Of a DNA stretch of 64,000 bases, positions 33,456 to 43,452 are shown piece by piece. The DNA is from JALZUE01 sp051251725 (GTDB taxonomy: Bacteria > Pseudomonadota > Gammaproteobacteria > Enterobacterales > Alteromonadaceae). The translations under genes and the position numbers were made by a program. The notes beneath the pieces were generated by a model. It had not been told where the DNA came from and ran no database searches. It saw nothing but the letters and a program-made list of their open reading frames with translations. Location: NCBI GenBank assembly GCA_051251725.1, contig JBPOFN010000005.1, positions 62,001 to 126,000 of the forward strand. The letters are read 5' to 3'. The first letter of the stretch is position 1. Every line of letters starts with the position of its first letter.

Positions 33456-35183
33456 TTAGAATGGCGCATCACATTGAAAGTGCATTGCTTTTTTCGTCAG
33501 CGGATGTTCAAAACTTAACGACTCGGCATGTAAATGTAAGCGATTCGCGGCATGGCCATAATGATCATCACCAACGATAGGTGAATTTAAGCCTAATTGA
33601 TGAGCGGCATGCACTCGCAACTGATGTGTTCGACCGGTTTTGGGATAAAAATAAACCTTAGTTTGTCCCGAGTTTTTTTCGATCACTTGCCAGTATGTTT
33701 CAGCACTTTTACCGTGTTGATAACACACTAACTGGCGCGGTTTATCGTCTAGGTCTAAACGCAGTGGTAAAAAAACATGGCCTTCATCCGCTGATAAGTC
33801 GCCGTCTAATAACGCGACATAACGTTTTTTAACCGTTCGTTTAATAAATTGTTGCTGTAATTTTTTATTCGCGATTTTATTGAGTGTTAACACCATTAAG
33901 CCTGAAGTCGACATATCTAAGCGATGAACAATTATCGGGCCCGTCGCATCCGGAAATAAGGTTTTCATGCGGGTATAAACACTGTCTTGAATATTTATCC
34001 CCGGCACTGATAAAAACTCAGCTGGTTTATTAATAACAACAATATCTTGGTCTTGATAAACAATTTCAAATTGTTGATTTTCAGCCGGATTAGTTAACAG
34101 CGGATTAGTCATCACATCCATGCCCGAGATCATATGTCCTAATATTGGCTGACATTTGCTATAACACGACGGATAAAAGTTACCTTGTCGTCGAATCGCT
34201 GATTTAGGCGACTGACCCCACCAAAACTCTGCCATCGCAATCGGGGTTAATTGATTTTTAAAGGCATATTGTAATAATTTTGGCGCTGCACATTCACCCG
34301 CTCCCGCCGGCGGCACTTGATTCGGCGTAGCTCGAAATATTTCACTCAAGTTTTTTTCTTGTTGTTTGATATTAAGAAAAGTATATTTTTTAAAAATTAT
34401 TTTTTGTAATTTATTCGACAGATTTTTTCGCCGTTTTTTAAGGGCAAGAATTTCATCGGTTAAATGAGTTAATGCTTGTTGAGTTATCGCTATCTTAGCT
34501 AACCAATGTTCTTTAAGCGCTTTTAACTGCTTTTTTTCAGCAATACTGGCTAGGTTCATTTGCTTTAATTGCTCAGCTGCGTGCTCTGTCTCGCTATCAT
34601 GTGCTAATGCCGCACGGTTTAGCTTTCTAACTTTTCGAGTAGCTCTAATAATGGCTTGGTGCTCAGCAATTGCCTGCTCTTGTTGCTGGCTCTCAAGTGC
34701 TAAAACATCAGTGAGGCGTGTGAGTGCTTCGTTACTTTCTAAGGCGATTATTTGCTCATTAAGCTCATTAACTATTTGTTGTTGTTCAATAAAATAATCG
34801 TCTTTAATTGACAGATCAAAAACCGGTGGAACAAAACCGGCAAGTTCATTATGGTTGGCGACATTACCTGAGTAGGCACAGATAAAACCAAGTTCATCGT
34901 ACTTATTTTTTACCACTAACACACCAAACATTTTACCAACACCGTCATGATGTTGATTAGCTGAAAACGCTGTTTTCCAATCATCATGTGCAACTAAACG
35001 CTGCTGTAACTGCTGTGCGGCCAGTAAAGAAAGTGGATCAGGTTGATAATAAAAAGGGAAGGTGAATTTTTTCGGTATTTGATAAGCACCAATATCCTGC
35101 TGAAACTTAGTAAATAACGCATCAGAACTGCTACCGCTGCCGGCTAATTTATCTTGATTGTCCAAACCCATATCACCACTCAT
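33456..35183 (-). CDS. RluA family pseudouridine synthase, long form
   Basis: 575 residues. The C-terminal ~210 residues are an RluA-type pseudouridine synthase with the catalytic Asp423 in IVHRLDMSTSGLMV, and TGRTHQLRVH and GDDHYG. The N-terminal part is long: residues 130-285 are a charged coiled coil, and 286-350 hold GAGECAAPKLLQYA ... CYSKCQPILGHM, a Cys-bearing region conserved in this long subgroup. Long RluA proteins of Alteromonadales and Vibrio are annotated as acting on tRNA U32 and/or 23S rRNA U746; that specificity is inferred from family only. No S4 domain seen. Confidence 0.88.
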   Translation of the reverse strand: MSGDMGLDNQDKLAGSGSSSDALFTKFQQDIGAYQIPKKFTFPFYYQPDPLSLLAAQQLQQRLVAHDDWKTAFSANQHHDGVGKMFGVLVVKNKYDELGFICAYSGNVANHNELAGFVPPVFDLSIKDDYFIEQQQIVNELNEQIIALESNEALTRLTDVLALESQQQEQAIAEHQAIIRATRKVRKLNRAALAHDSETEHAAEQLKQMNLASIAEKKQLKALKEHWLAKIAITQQALTHLTDEILALKKRRKNLSNKLQKIIFKKYTFLNIKQQEKNLSEIFRATPNQVPPAGAGECAAPKLLQYAFKNQLTPIAMAEFWWGQSPKSAIRRQGNFYPSCYSKCQPILGHMISGMDVMTNPLLTNPAENQQFEIVYQDQDIVVINKPAEFLSVPGINIQDSVYTRMKTLFPDATGPIIVHRLDMSTSGLMVLTLNKIANKKLQQQFIKRTVKKRYVALLDGDLSADEGHVFLPLRLDLDDKPRQLVCYQHGKSAETYWQVIEKNSGQTKVYFYPKTGRTHQLRVHAAHQLGLNSPIVGDDHYGHAANRLHLHAESLSFEHPLTKKAMHFQCDAPF

Positions 35184-35653
35184 ACCGCTACATTAATTAC
35201 ATTGATAGTTCTGCTAGCGTAATTTTAACGCGAAACCACCTCAGTCACTAATGCTTAATATTTTTGCCTTACATTTTCCCGACAACTTGCGCAATAATTT
35301 TGAACAAGGGTAAAACAAAAATTTAATTGCAGTAACCAGATTTAATAATATCTTTTGCCCCGCTAAATTTAGTGCCTGTATTTTATTCTTGGCGGCGCAA
35401 CGTCTTAGATGAACACTAACTGTGGCCATAAAACAGTAAAAAAAACAGATTAAAATATTAATAACAACAGTTGCTTATCTGTGAAGTTACAAAGAGATGC
35501 AACGAAGACAATTCCCATATATTGCTTTCATTTTAAGCAATCAGTTCTACACTCTATACAAAGTAATTGTTTTTTTAGCCGTTTACCGTCAGTTATAGCG
35601 CTCAAAATACGACTCACGTTAATTTATATAACCGCTTTGGAATTAAATCACAT
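35184..35653. other. Intergenic before the chemoreceptor, no gene supported
   Basis: A 62-codon minus frame (35241-35429) shows no family or ribosome-site support. A short palindrome ATTGCTT...AAGCAAT lies at 35521-35541. No sigma-28 promoter for the chemoreceptor was recognised. Confidence 0.4.
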
Positions 35654-37273
35654 ATGACATCATTTAAAACTTTATCCATTCGCTTCAAAATTTTATTGAT
35701 CCCGTTTGTCGGCTCAGTCGGGTTTGCGATATATTTGTATACGAGTTTATTGGCCATGTCAGACATAGTTAATAAACTCGACAACGCTTATGCGGTCGAA
35801 TATCAATACTTACAAACCTCAGAATTTGGCCTTGTGCACCTAGATAAAATTAAAGAAACACTCGGTAATGCTGCCACTATGGGCGAAGAAGATTTATTAA
35901 CAACTGCAGGGAGTTATGCTGATGCCTTTCGCAATAAAATTGTTGATTCATATAATATACACCCCAGCAATGTCAGCTTTCTAGAGTCATTATTAAACGA
36001 CTTTAACAGCTATTATTCTCAAGCATTTTCGCTTTCAAAAGGCATGGTCGATGGCACCATAGATTTCGAAACCTTACCAGATAAAAGCACCAAAATGGCC
36101 GAGTTATTAACCGGCTTACAAGAAACATTAAATAATTTTCAAAACAGTAAAAATAAAGATTTTGATGAGGCTTTCAATACGGTAAATGACAAGGTTGAGT
36201 CAACGTCTACTATTGGTATTATTATTGGTAGCATCACTATTTTATTACTTTTTGCCGTTGCATGGCCGATTTCTCAGTCAATTCATAAAAGTTTAAAAAG
36301 TGTCATTTCTTCATTGCAAAATATTGCTCAAGACAATGGTGACTTAACGGTTCGTTTACGCACCACCAATAAAGACGAAATTGGTGACTTGGTTTTTTGG
36401 TTTAATAGCTTTATTGAAAAGTTACAGGGCGTTATTAAAGATGTAGTAAATACAGCAATGCCACTAGCGCAAACGGCAAATACTATTCATAACTTATCTG
36501 AACACACTATTAATTCTTTTAAACGCCAAAGTGACAGTGTTACTGCTTCTCGTCATTCCGTTGAAGAAATGAGCCTTAGTGTCGCCGACATTACTCGCAA
36601 TGCTGCCGACGCAGTGGCTTCTGCTCGCAACGCTAACCTTGAGGCAGATAATGGTAAACAAGTGGTTGATTCAACGGTTACTGAAATTAAGCAACTGGCG
36701 GATGTGGTTAGAGAGTCATCCGATATTATTAATCAATTACAAAAAGATACCGACAAAGTAAATGTGGTATTGGAAGTTATTAAAGGTATTGCCGAGCAAA
36801 CCAATCTGCTAGCGTTAAACGCAGCGATTGAAGCGGCCCGCGCCGGTGAGCAAGGTCGAGGATTTGCCGTCGTCGCCGATGAAGTCAGAAATTTAGCGTC
36901 ACGCACGCAAGAATCAACCGAGCAAATCAACCAAATGTTAGCGCAGTTACAAAGCGCCGCCAGTAAAGCAGTTCATACCATGGAAAGTTCTATTTCAGGA
37001 GTTGAATCAAGTGTGGCGAGTGCGAATAAGGCCGGTGAAAGCTTATTAGAAATTACCGCCGCCATCGCGGTAATTTCACAAATGAATGATGCCATCGCAA
37101 ATTCAACTCAACAACAATCTCAAGTGTCTGATGTCATGGTTAGTCATGTCGAAGATATTCAGCAATGTGCCAATGAAGCATCTGACGCTTCGACAGAAAT
37201 TGCGACTGTGAGTGATGAACTGACCGAATTGGCCTCTAAACTTGAGTCGATAGCACTACAATTTAAAGTATAA
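35654..37273 (+). CDS. Methyl-accepting chemotaxis protein
   Basis: 539 residues. Membrane helices at about 13-32 and 186-206 enclose a ~150-residue periplasmic helical sensor, followed by a HAMP domain (SLQNIAQDNGDLTVRL ... GDLVFWFNSFIEKL) and a signalling domain with the invariant hairpin tip IAEQTNLLALNAAIEAARAG and GFAVVADEVRNLA. Transmits ligand signals to CheA/CheW. It lies 64 bp before a porin gene and a phosphate-binding-like gene, in the same direction, which may hint at the stimulus. Ligand unknown. Confidence 0.95.
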   Translation: MTSFKTLSIRFKILLIPFVGSVGFAIYLYTSLLAMSDIVNKLDNAYAVEYQYLQTSEFGLVHLDKIKETLGNAATMGEEDLLTTAGSYADAFRNKIVDSYNIHPSNVSFLESLLNDFNSYYSQAFSLSKGMVDGTIDFETLPDKSTKMAELLTGLQETLNNFQNSKNKDFDEAFNTVNDKVESTSTIGIIIGSITILLLFAVAWPISQSIHKSLKSVISSLQNIAQDNGDLTVRLRTTNKDEIGDLVFWFNSFIEKLQGVIKDVVNTAMPLAQTANTIHNLSEHTINSFKRQSDSVTASRHSVEEMSLSVADITRNAADAVASARNANLEADNGKQVVDSTVTEIKQLADVVRESSDIINQLQKDTDKVNVVLEVIKGIAEQTNLLALNAAIEAARAGEQGRGFAVVADEVRNLASRTQESTEQINQMLAQLQSAASKAVHTMESSISGVESSVASANKAGESLLEITAAIAVISQMNDAIANSTQQQSQVSDVMVSHVEDIQQCANEASDASTEIATVSDELTELASKLESIALQFKV

Positions 37274-37337
37274 ATACCATTAAAAAAAGTTAGAAATAAA
37301 GTACAAATACCTGGGTTAAAAACTAAGGAAATTTAAT

Positions 37338-38504
37338 ATGAAAAAAACGCTAACCACACTAGCGATTGCTGGTAGCTTATTATCATGCTCCGCAGTAGCA
37401 GAAATTCACTTCAATGGCTTTGCCTCAATTGTTGGCGGCGCAACCACCTCAAGCAATGATAGCTTGTATGGTTATAGTGATGAATTTGATTTTAAACAAG
37501 GTTCGTTATTTGCCATCCAAGCATCTAGTGATTTAGAAGATGGCTTAGGTGTTACCGTGCAATTAACGGCCAAAGGGATTGATGATTGGGATCCCGAATT
37601 TAAATGGGCTTTTGTTAGTTACGATGTTAATGACAACTTAAGAATATTAGCGGGTCGTCAACGTGCACCTTTTTATATGTACTCAGACTTCCTTGATGTT
37701 TCTTATGCTTATCCTTGGATATCGCCGCCGCGTGGTGTTTATGATTTAATTTTTGATACCTTCGATGGCTTAGGTGCGGTATATAACACAACTTTTGGTG
37801 ATGTTGACGCTTCTTTTCACGGAATTTACGGCCGAAACACCGATGATATCAACGCCTTAGGGCAGACTTCGACGCCAGATATTAATGGTATGACAGGCTT
37901 TTCTTCAACCTTTAACTATGACTGGCTGACCTTGCGAGGCGCTTATTTTGTCGCTGATGTCACCATTCCTTTTAATGACTTAAGCTTTCTAGCTGATGGT
38001 TTTAACGGGTTTTCACAAGCGGTACCGCAATTAGCGCCAACCTTAATTGCTGCAGCCAATAACACCGTCATTGAAAAAGACGATGCCAGCTTTATGGAGT
38101 TTGGCTTTCAAATGAACTTTGATGAGTTAATTATTGTTGGTGAAATAACCAAACTAGAAATTGAAAATACACCGCTTGCGGAAGAAAAGTCATATTACCT
38201 CATGGCCGGTTATCAATTCGACTCAGTATTAGTTCATTTAACATATGGTGTAGATGACAACGAAAGTAATATTTATACCAGTGATATACCTTATGGTTTA
38301 AATTCTGATCTTGATCAATTAAAAGGTGGTATTGAAAACTTTGTTGCTGATCAAAACTCAGAAGAACGTTATATCATGTTAGGTGCGCGTTATGAATTTC
38401 ATGACTCGGCGGCATTAAAATTTGAATATACCGATTTCTCTGATAAGAATAATAATAATCGTGATGCCGGCTTATTTCGTGTTGCATTAGTGACTTTATT
38501 TTAG
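37338..38504 (+). CDS. Outer-membrane porin-like beta-barrel protein
   Basis: 388 residues: signal peptide (MKKTLTTLAIAGSLLSCSAVA, cut at about 21), then alternating beta-strand pattern with short Asp/Asn-rich turns and a C-terminal Phe (RVALVTLF), the outer-membrane insertion signature. The SCSAVA stretch could be read as a lipobox but fits a normal signal peptide better. Likely a porin for diffusion of small solutes. The TAG stop is the start of the AGGAGG ribosome site of the next gene, so the two are coupled. Confidence 0.85.
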   Translation: MKKTLTTLAIAGSLLSCSAVAEIHFNGFASIVGGATTSSNDSLYGYSDEFDFKQGSLFAIQASSDLEDGLGVTVQLTAKGIDDWDPEFKWAFVSYDVNDNLRILAGRQRAPFYMYSDFLDVSYAYPWISPPRGVYDLIFDTFDGLGAVYNTTFGDVDASFHGIYGRNTDDINALGQTSTPDINGMTGFSSTFNYDWLTLRGAYFVADVTIPFNDLSFLADGFNGFSQAVPQLAPTLIAAANNTVIEKDDASFMEFGFQMNFDELIIVGEITKLEIENTPLAEEKSYYLMAGYQFDSVLVHLTYGVDDNESNIYTSDIPYGLNSDLDQLKGGIENFVADQNSEERYIMLGARYEFHDSAALKFEYTDFSDKNNNNRDAGLFRVALVTLF

Positions 38505-38512
38505 GAGGTATT

Positions 38513-38932
38513 ATGAATATATTAAAAAGCACACTAGCCCTAACATTATGCTTTGTTAGCACGATTGCCATCGCTGATATTGCGATTATTGTTAACCCAA
38601 GCAATAACAATACAATTTCAGAAAGTGATATTAGTCGAATATTTCTTGGCAAAAACAAATCGTTTGCCAGTGGTGACAGCATCAAAGCCGTAAACTTAAA
38701 ATCAGGTGATGACTTACGGACAGAGTTTGAAAAAAAGGCTTTAGGAAAATCGGGTAAACAAGTAAAAGCTTATTGGTCGAAATTGATCTTTTCAGGCAAA
38801 GCCAAACCACTAGTTGAATCAGGCTCTGATGAAGAAGCGCTACAGTTTGTTGCTGATAACCCAGATGCTATTGCTTACATTGATGCTAGCAAAGTTAACG
38901 AGTCCGTAAAAGTAGTCAAAATATTTAAATAA
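38513..38932 (+). CDS. Small periplasmic phosphate-binding-like (PstS-type) protein
   Basis: 139 residues with a signal peptide (cut after about IAIA, residue 21). The mature part looks like one lobe of a PBP2 phosphate-binding protein: DIAIIVNPSNNNTISESDIS, IFLGKNKSFASGD, WSKLIFSGKAKP, and a C-terminal IAYIDAS. Such short proteins are annotated as phosphate ABC-type substrate-binding, but without pstCAB here their partner is unknown. AGGAGG 5 bp upstream overlaps the porin stop. With the chemoreceptor and porin it forms a trio that may share a signal. Confidence 0.8.
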   Translation: MNILKSTLALTLCFVSTIAIADIAIIVNPSNNNTISESDISRIFLGKNKSFASGDSIKAVNLKSGDDLRTEFEKKALGKSGKQVKAYWSKLIFSGKAKPLVESGSDEEALQFVADNPDAIAYIDASKVNESVKVVKIFK

Positions 38933-38954
38933 ACACTTTTAAGTGAATATTAAC

Positions 38955-39004
38955 TAAAAGGCTTATCTATTTATCGCTCTGATAAAAGATAAGCTTTTTT
39001 ATTT
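38955..39004 (+). terminator. Terminator of the chemoreceptor-porin-binding protein trio
   Basis: GCTTATCT (38961-38968) pairs with AGATAAGC (38987-38994), followed by a T run. Confidence 0.8.
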
Positions 39005-39065
39005 ACTGCAATGTTATCTGAATTAACAAACTGAATTAAACAACATCAGCCTTTAATTAACGTTA

Positions 39066-39803
39066 TTACTTTGCTTTAATCATATACGTTTTATGGTGCT
39101 TTTTAAAATCATTGAAAGCTGCATGTAACGTTTCCAGCTGTTCTTGACTAAAACTCTTTCGACTTAAACCAATAAACACTTCACCATTATCAATATCTAA
39201 GGGATGCAACTTTAATTGATCATAATGTTTAAGATTTTTTAATGCATATTGAAGAAAAAATGTCTCATCAAAAAAACCAACAACCCGGTTTTTAAGAATT
39301 AACTGGATACGCGGGTGAACATTGGTGATTTCAATAAATTTGGAGGAAAAATTAACGTCTTCGGCATACCTTTTATGAAACTCAGCGCCTAAATATGTAC
39401 TCTTTCGTTTCGCAAATAGATAAGAATAATTGGCAATATTATCAAAACTGGTTATCGTTTCTGGCACTTTTTTCGAGGTTACTAAAGAAAAGGTTTCATT
39501 ACGGACGGGGCCAACAAAACTAATCGTTTCAAGCCGTTCCGGTAACTTAGATAGCTGTGTTAACGCATCAACTTGGCCTAATTTCAACAATTTTAAAGCA
39601 TCAGAAAATGGCAATTCTATATAGCGGGGTTTACAGGATATCGCCGCCGCCAAATGTTCATAGATATCAATGTCGATACCATGCCATTTGCCGTTAGCAT
39701 CTTTACTTGAATACAAAGCAGTATCGCGAATAGCCACTTTAAATTCACAAGCATCGGCCGCAATCGCAACCAAACAAGTAAAGAGGAGGAATAATACTTT
39801 CAA
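39066..39803 (-). CDS. Periplasmic substrate-binding protein, SBP family 3
   Basis: 245 residues from a TTG start at 39803 (AAGGA 5 bp upstream), which begins a signal peptide (MKVLFLLFTCLVAIAADA). The mature part has the family 3 signs: DANGKWHGIDIDIYEHLAAAI (about 35-55), GQVDALTQLSKLPERLETISF, and VFIGLSRKSF. No transport genes are next to it, so an amino-acid-sensing or orphan role is possible. Orphan like the protein at 32709. Ligand unknown. Confidence 0.8.
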   Translation of the reverse strand: MKVLFLLFTCLVAIAADACEFKVAIRDTALYSSKDANGKWHGIDIDIYEHLAAAISCKPRYIELPFSDALKLLKLGQVDALTQLSKLPERLETISFVGPVRNETFSLVTSKKVPETITSFDNIANYSYLFAKRKSTYLGAEFHKRYAEDVNFSSKFIEITNVHPRIQLILKNRVVGFFDETFFLQYALKNLKHYDQLKLHPLDIDNGEVFIGLSRKSFSQEQLETLHAAFNDFKKHHKTYMIKAK

Positions 39804-40074
39804 ATAAATCCTTAATACGGCTTGATACTAAATAACCTGAACTCAGGTTAAAGAGTACCCGCTAACCATTATAATGTGACGCAAGCAATAATAACGCTAG
39901 GGTTATTAAACAATTAATCGAACCAAAGTACAACCTGCAATAAATACTGAAAATAAACTCATACTGATATTGTCGGAAATAATCAGCATATAAAATTTAT
40001 GCTGAACAACTGTCTATTCGACTTTAATATTAAATGCTAAAATATCCGTCCTAAATAAGTTTGGATAAAACAAG

Positions 40075-42525
40075 ATGTTAGCTTTCCGTTCTCTTTTTTA
40101 TTTATTATTAAAGTTACCCTTAAAATTATTGGTTCGTTGTCGTGTCATAACTGCTGAGCAAGTTACGGCGACAAACAATAACAAACAGCCTATTTTTTAC
40201 ATAATTCGCACTCAGTCGGCTAGCGATATTTTAGCCTTACAAAAAGCATGTAAAGAACAAAACTTCCCAAACCCTTTGGAAGATGTTGTTATTGATGGTA
40301 AAAGTTTTAGACGTATATTATGTTTAGAGAAACCAACACCGCTGTTTCATTGGCGAGAAAAAGGCATCACTCAAGTATTAACGGAAGGAGCGGAACTACT
40401 TTCTTTACATAATAACGATGATGCCCTAGATATTAAATTAGTACCCGTTAACTTAAATTGGGGTCGTAAACCGACAAAAGAAAAGAATTCCACCACTATT
40501 GGCTCTGTCTTTTCAGAGCAGCAATCGCCAACCTGGTTACGTAAGTTTTTTATCGTGTTATTTTTTGGTCGCCATACTTTAGTGCGTTTTAGTAATGCTT
40601 TTTCATTTCGTTCGTTAGTAAATAAACACGGCTCTGATATGCAAACAGCGCGCAAATTATTACGTGTCACTCGTTTTCATTTTCATCGCCAAACTATTGC
40701 AGCCACGGGTCCGCGATTAATGCATCGCCAGCAAATGTTTAAAGTGCTGCTAAGTACGCCGGCCATTAAAAAATTAATCGCTGACGAAGCAAGAAATAAA
40801 AAATGCTCAGAAGAGCAAATCAAAAAAGATGCCCTGAAAATAATGGATGAAATAGCCGGGGATTATTCTGACGCCATTGTCCGTTTAGGGGAGCGTGTTT
40901 TAAGCTGGCTATGGAACCGGCTTTATAACGGCATTACCGTTAAAAACAGTGAACGCTTGCGTAAATTAGCAGAAGACGGACAAGAAATTATCTATGTGCC
41001 ATGTCACCGTAGCCATATGGATTATTTGTTATTAACCTATGTTATTTATCAACAAGGTTTAGTTATTCCGCGGATAGCCGCCGGTATTAATCTCAATTTT
41101 TGGCCCGCTGGCCCAATTTTCAGAAAGTCAGGCGCGTTTTTTATTCGGCGTAGTTTTCGCGGTAACCGCCTCTACTCCACTATTTTTCGTGAATATCTCG
41201 GTTTGTTATTCGAACGCGGTTATTCGGTAAAATATTATACCGAAGGTGGCCGCAGCCGAACGGGTCGTTTATTACCGCCTAAAACCGGTATGTTAGCGAT
41301 GACCATTCAAAGCTTACTTCGAGGTGTCGATCGCCCGCTGACGTTAGTCCCCGTTTATATTGGCTACGAACACGTAATGGAAGTAGGTACTTATCACAAA
41401 GAGCTAAGCGGCAGTAAAAAGAAAAATGAATCTATTTTTGGTGTTTTTAAAGCAATTAAAAACCTGCGTAATTATGGCAAAGGTTTTGTTAACTTTGGTA
41501 CGCCGATCAGCATCAACGATTTTTTAAATAAACAAGTGCCTGACTGGCAAGACGCTATTGACCCTATTGAACCGCAAAAACCGAGCTGGTTAACGCCGTC
41601 TGTTAATCAATTAAGCCATCAAGTAATGATTGGTATTAATAAAGCTGTTGCGCTTAATGGTGTATCGCTTATCGCCTTAATACTGCACGCAAGTGAGAAT
41701 AAAGCCTTATCGAAAAAAGCTTTAGTTAGACAACTCGATTTTTTCATCAATATTCAAGTTAACGCTCCTTACAGTAAAGAATTAACTTTGCCTGAGGGCG
41801 ATGGCGAAAGCTTACTGGCAGATGCAATTGCCCTGAACAAAGTGACTATCTGTGAAGATAGCTTAGGCACAGTGGTTTCGTTAAGTGAATCTGCGGCCTT
41901 AGAAATGAGTTACTACCGTAATAATATTTTGCATGCGTTTTTATTGCCTGCCTTAGTATGCCGCTTGTTAGAGCACTCAGCTAAAATTGCCCATGACGAT
42001 TTGATCGCCAGAGTTGGGCAACTCATTGAAATTATCAAACCTGAATTTTTCTTATGGCAAGATAAAAACGATGTTAAAAAGCAAACAATAAAGCTCTTAT
42101 CTGTGTTTGAAAATGATGATATTGCCAAACAGAGTAAGGCAGGGTTTTGGTCTTTAACCGATGAAACTCAATCGTTGGCATTAGTACGAACCATGAGTGA
42201 ATGTGCCGAAGCGAGTGTTCAGCGTATCGTTATTGTGAGTCAATTACTGCAACAATCAGCGCCAATTTCCAAAGCTAATTTAGAAGCAAATATGGTCGCA
42301 ATGGCTAAACGTTTATCGATTTTAAATAATATTCATGCCCCTGAATTTATTGATAAAAAAGCACAATCTAGTTTAGTTAACCATATGAAAAGCTTAAATT
42401 ACATTGAAGTAAATGAAGATAAGTTATTTATCGTTAATGAACAGTTATCAGCCCTAGATGATATTGTCTGCAAACTAGTTAATATTGAAGTATTACAAAC
42501 CTTAGCGGTAGAAAGTAACGAATAA
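40075..42525 (+). CDS. plsB: Glycerol-3-phosphate 1-O-acyltransferase
   Basis: First step of phospholipid synthesis at the inner membrane: acylation of glycerol 3-phosphate. 816 residues, as E. coli PlsB (807). Acyltransferase motif I is VPCHRSHMDYL (His311, Asp316), followed by the glycerol-phosphate-binding block FFIRRSFRGNRLYS, motif III in EGGRSRTGRLLPPKTGM, and PVYIGYE (motif IV). N-terminus is hydrophobic/basic. Starts at ATG 40075. A single gene; an inverted repeat follows its stop. Confidence 0.97.
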   Translation: MLAFRSLFYLLLKLPLKLLVRCRVITAEQVTATNNNKQPIFYIIRTQSASDILALQKACKEQNFPNPLEDVVIDGKSFRRILCLEKPTPLFHWREKGITQVLTEGAELLSLHNNDDALDIKLVPVNLNWGRKPTKEKNSTTIGSVFSEQQSPTWLRKFFIVLFFGRHTLVRFSNAFSFRSLVNKHGSDMQTARKLLRVTRFHFHRQTIAATGPRLMHRQQMFKVLLSTPAIKKLIADEARNKKCSEEQIKKDALKIMDEIAGDYSDAIVRLGERVLSWLWNRLYNGITVKNSERLRKLAEDGQEIIYVPCHRSHMDYLLLTYVIYQQGLVIPRIAAGINLNFWPAGPIFRKSGAFFIRRSFRGNRLYSTIFREYLGLLFERGYSVKYYTEGGRSRTGRLLPPKTGMLAMTIQSLLRGVDRPLTLVPVYIGYEHVMEVGTYHKELSGSKKKNESIFGVFKAIKNLRNYGKGFVNFGTPISINDFLNKQVPDWQDAIDPIEPQKPSWLTPSVNQLSHQVMIGINKAVALNGVSLIALILHASENKALSKKALVRQLDFFINIQVNAPYSKELTLPEGDGESLLADAIALNKVTICEDSLGTVVSLSESAALEMSYYRNNILHAFLLPALVCRLLEHSAKIAHDDLIARVGQLIEIIKPEFFLWQDKNDVKKQTIKLLSVFENDDIAKQSKAGFWSLTDETQSLALVRTMSECAEASVQRIVIVSQLLQQSAPISKANLEANMVAMAKRLSILNNIHAPEFIDKKAQSSLVNHMKSLNYIEVNEDKLFIVNEQLSALDDIVCKLVNIEVLQTLAVESNE

Positions 42526-42537
42526 TCAGCGCCATCT

Positions 42538-42574
42538 AATTAGCCCTGTGAACTCAAACCTAACAGGGCTGATT
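42538..42574. terminator. Hairpin between plsB and the GntR gene
   Basis: AATTAGCCCTGT pairs with ACAGGGCTGATT around a 14-base loop; T runs are short on the plus side. It serves the convergent plsB and GntR genes at best weakly. Confidence 0.4.
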
Positions 42575-42661
42575 AAAAACCCCATTAAAACGACAGCGCT
42601 CTCAGTACCTGCTAAAACAAATCTATACAACGAAGCCAAGCACACAAGCAAGGTAAACTGA

Positions 42662-43318
42662 TTAACGGTTTACTTGCCGAGACCAATATTGACCGCTAGC
42701 TGTGATATGTTTACTTAATATCGCCAATGTTCCGGCGACATCTCGCTTTGCTAAATTAGCTAATATTACTTTATGCTCAGCAATACTTTGCTCAACTCGT
42801 ACCTGACTAACCGCAAAATTCGAATGCATAATCTGTAAAACTAAACGTTTTTGACGCCATAACTCGACTGCCGTTTTATTATAATGCTGGCTATACATCA
42901 GCCAATGAAATTGCGTATCAAGATTGCGAAATGAAATATGATCTTGCTCGTCCATTGCTTCCATTTGTTCAACCAGTGCCTGCAATTCATCACGCTGCTC
43001 TGGTGTATGTTCTGAGACAAACCATTCAATTAAATACGGATCAAGTAACTGAAGAATTTCGAACACATCTCGAATGGTGTTGTATTCAAACTTTGTAACC
43101 CGAGCGCCGCTGTTAGGGCTAACGGTAACAAAACCTTCCCCTTGCAGCTGTTTCAGCGCCTCTCTGACTGGATTGACACTGGTTTTATATTTTTCAGATA
43201 GCTTAGTGGTCACTAATCGATCACCACCAACAAAGACAGCATTAGCAATATCTTTTAACAGACGAGCATATACAGAATCGTCTTCTAAAAACAGCGGCGA
43301 GGTAAGTTCTTGAGGCAT
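42662..43318 (-). CDS. GntR family transcriptional regulator, FCD (FadR) type
   Basis: 218 residues. N-terminal winged helix with TTKLSEKYKTSVNPVREALKQLQGEGFV (about 41-68), and a C-terminal helical FCD domain with metal-binding-type His residues (FRNLDTQFHWLMY, SIAEHKVIL). FCD regulators usually respond to sugar acids or similar carboxylates, which suits the neighbouring aldonate genes. It is in the same direction as, and downstream of, the catabolic operon (134 bp from the SMP-30 gene), so probably controls it; no operator is proven. Confidence 0.88.
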   Translation of the reverse strand: MPQELTSPLFLEDDSVYARLLKDIANAVFVGGDRLVTTKLSEKYKTSVNPVREALKQLQGEGFVTVSPNSGARVTKFEYNTIRDVFEILQLLDPYLIEWFVSEHTPEQRDELQALVEQMEAMDEQDHISFRNLDTQFHWLMYSQHYNKTAVELWRQKRLVLQIMHSNFAVSQVRVEQSIAEHKVILANLAKRDVAGTLAILSKHITASGQYWSRQVNR

Positions 43319-43406
43319 TTTATACTAAGCGTTAACAGTAAATAATAGCGAAGTTTATCATAAAAATTCAGTCGCGATTATTAATATTAACGATTAAAAT
43401 AAGCAG

Positions 43407-43442
43407 TTAAAGTCCGATAAAAAACACTATGCCGGACTTTAA
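43407..43442. other. Hairpin between the SMP-30 and GntR genes
   Basis: Perfect 10-bp arms TTAAAGTCCG (43407-43416) and CGGACTTTAA (43433-43442), 11 bp after the SMP-30 stop. No T run, so it may be an attenuating hairpin, an RNA processing site, or an operator for the GntR gene. Confidence 0.5.
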
Positions 43443-43452
43443 CAAGCAGGTT

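Noticed and set aside
35241..35429. 62-codon minus-strand frame before the chemoreceptor
   Set aside because: No ribosome site, no recognisable domain, basic low-quality composition.
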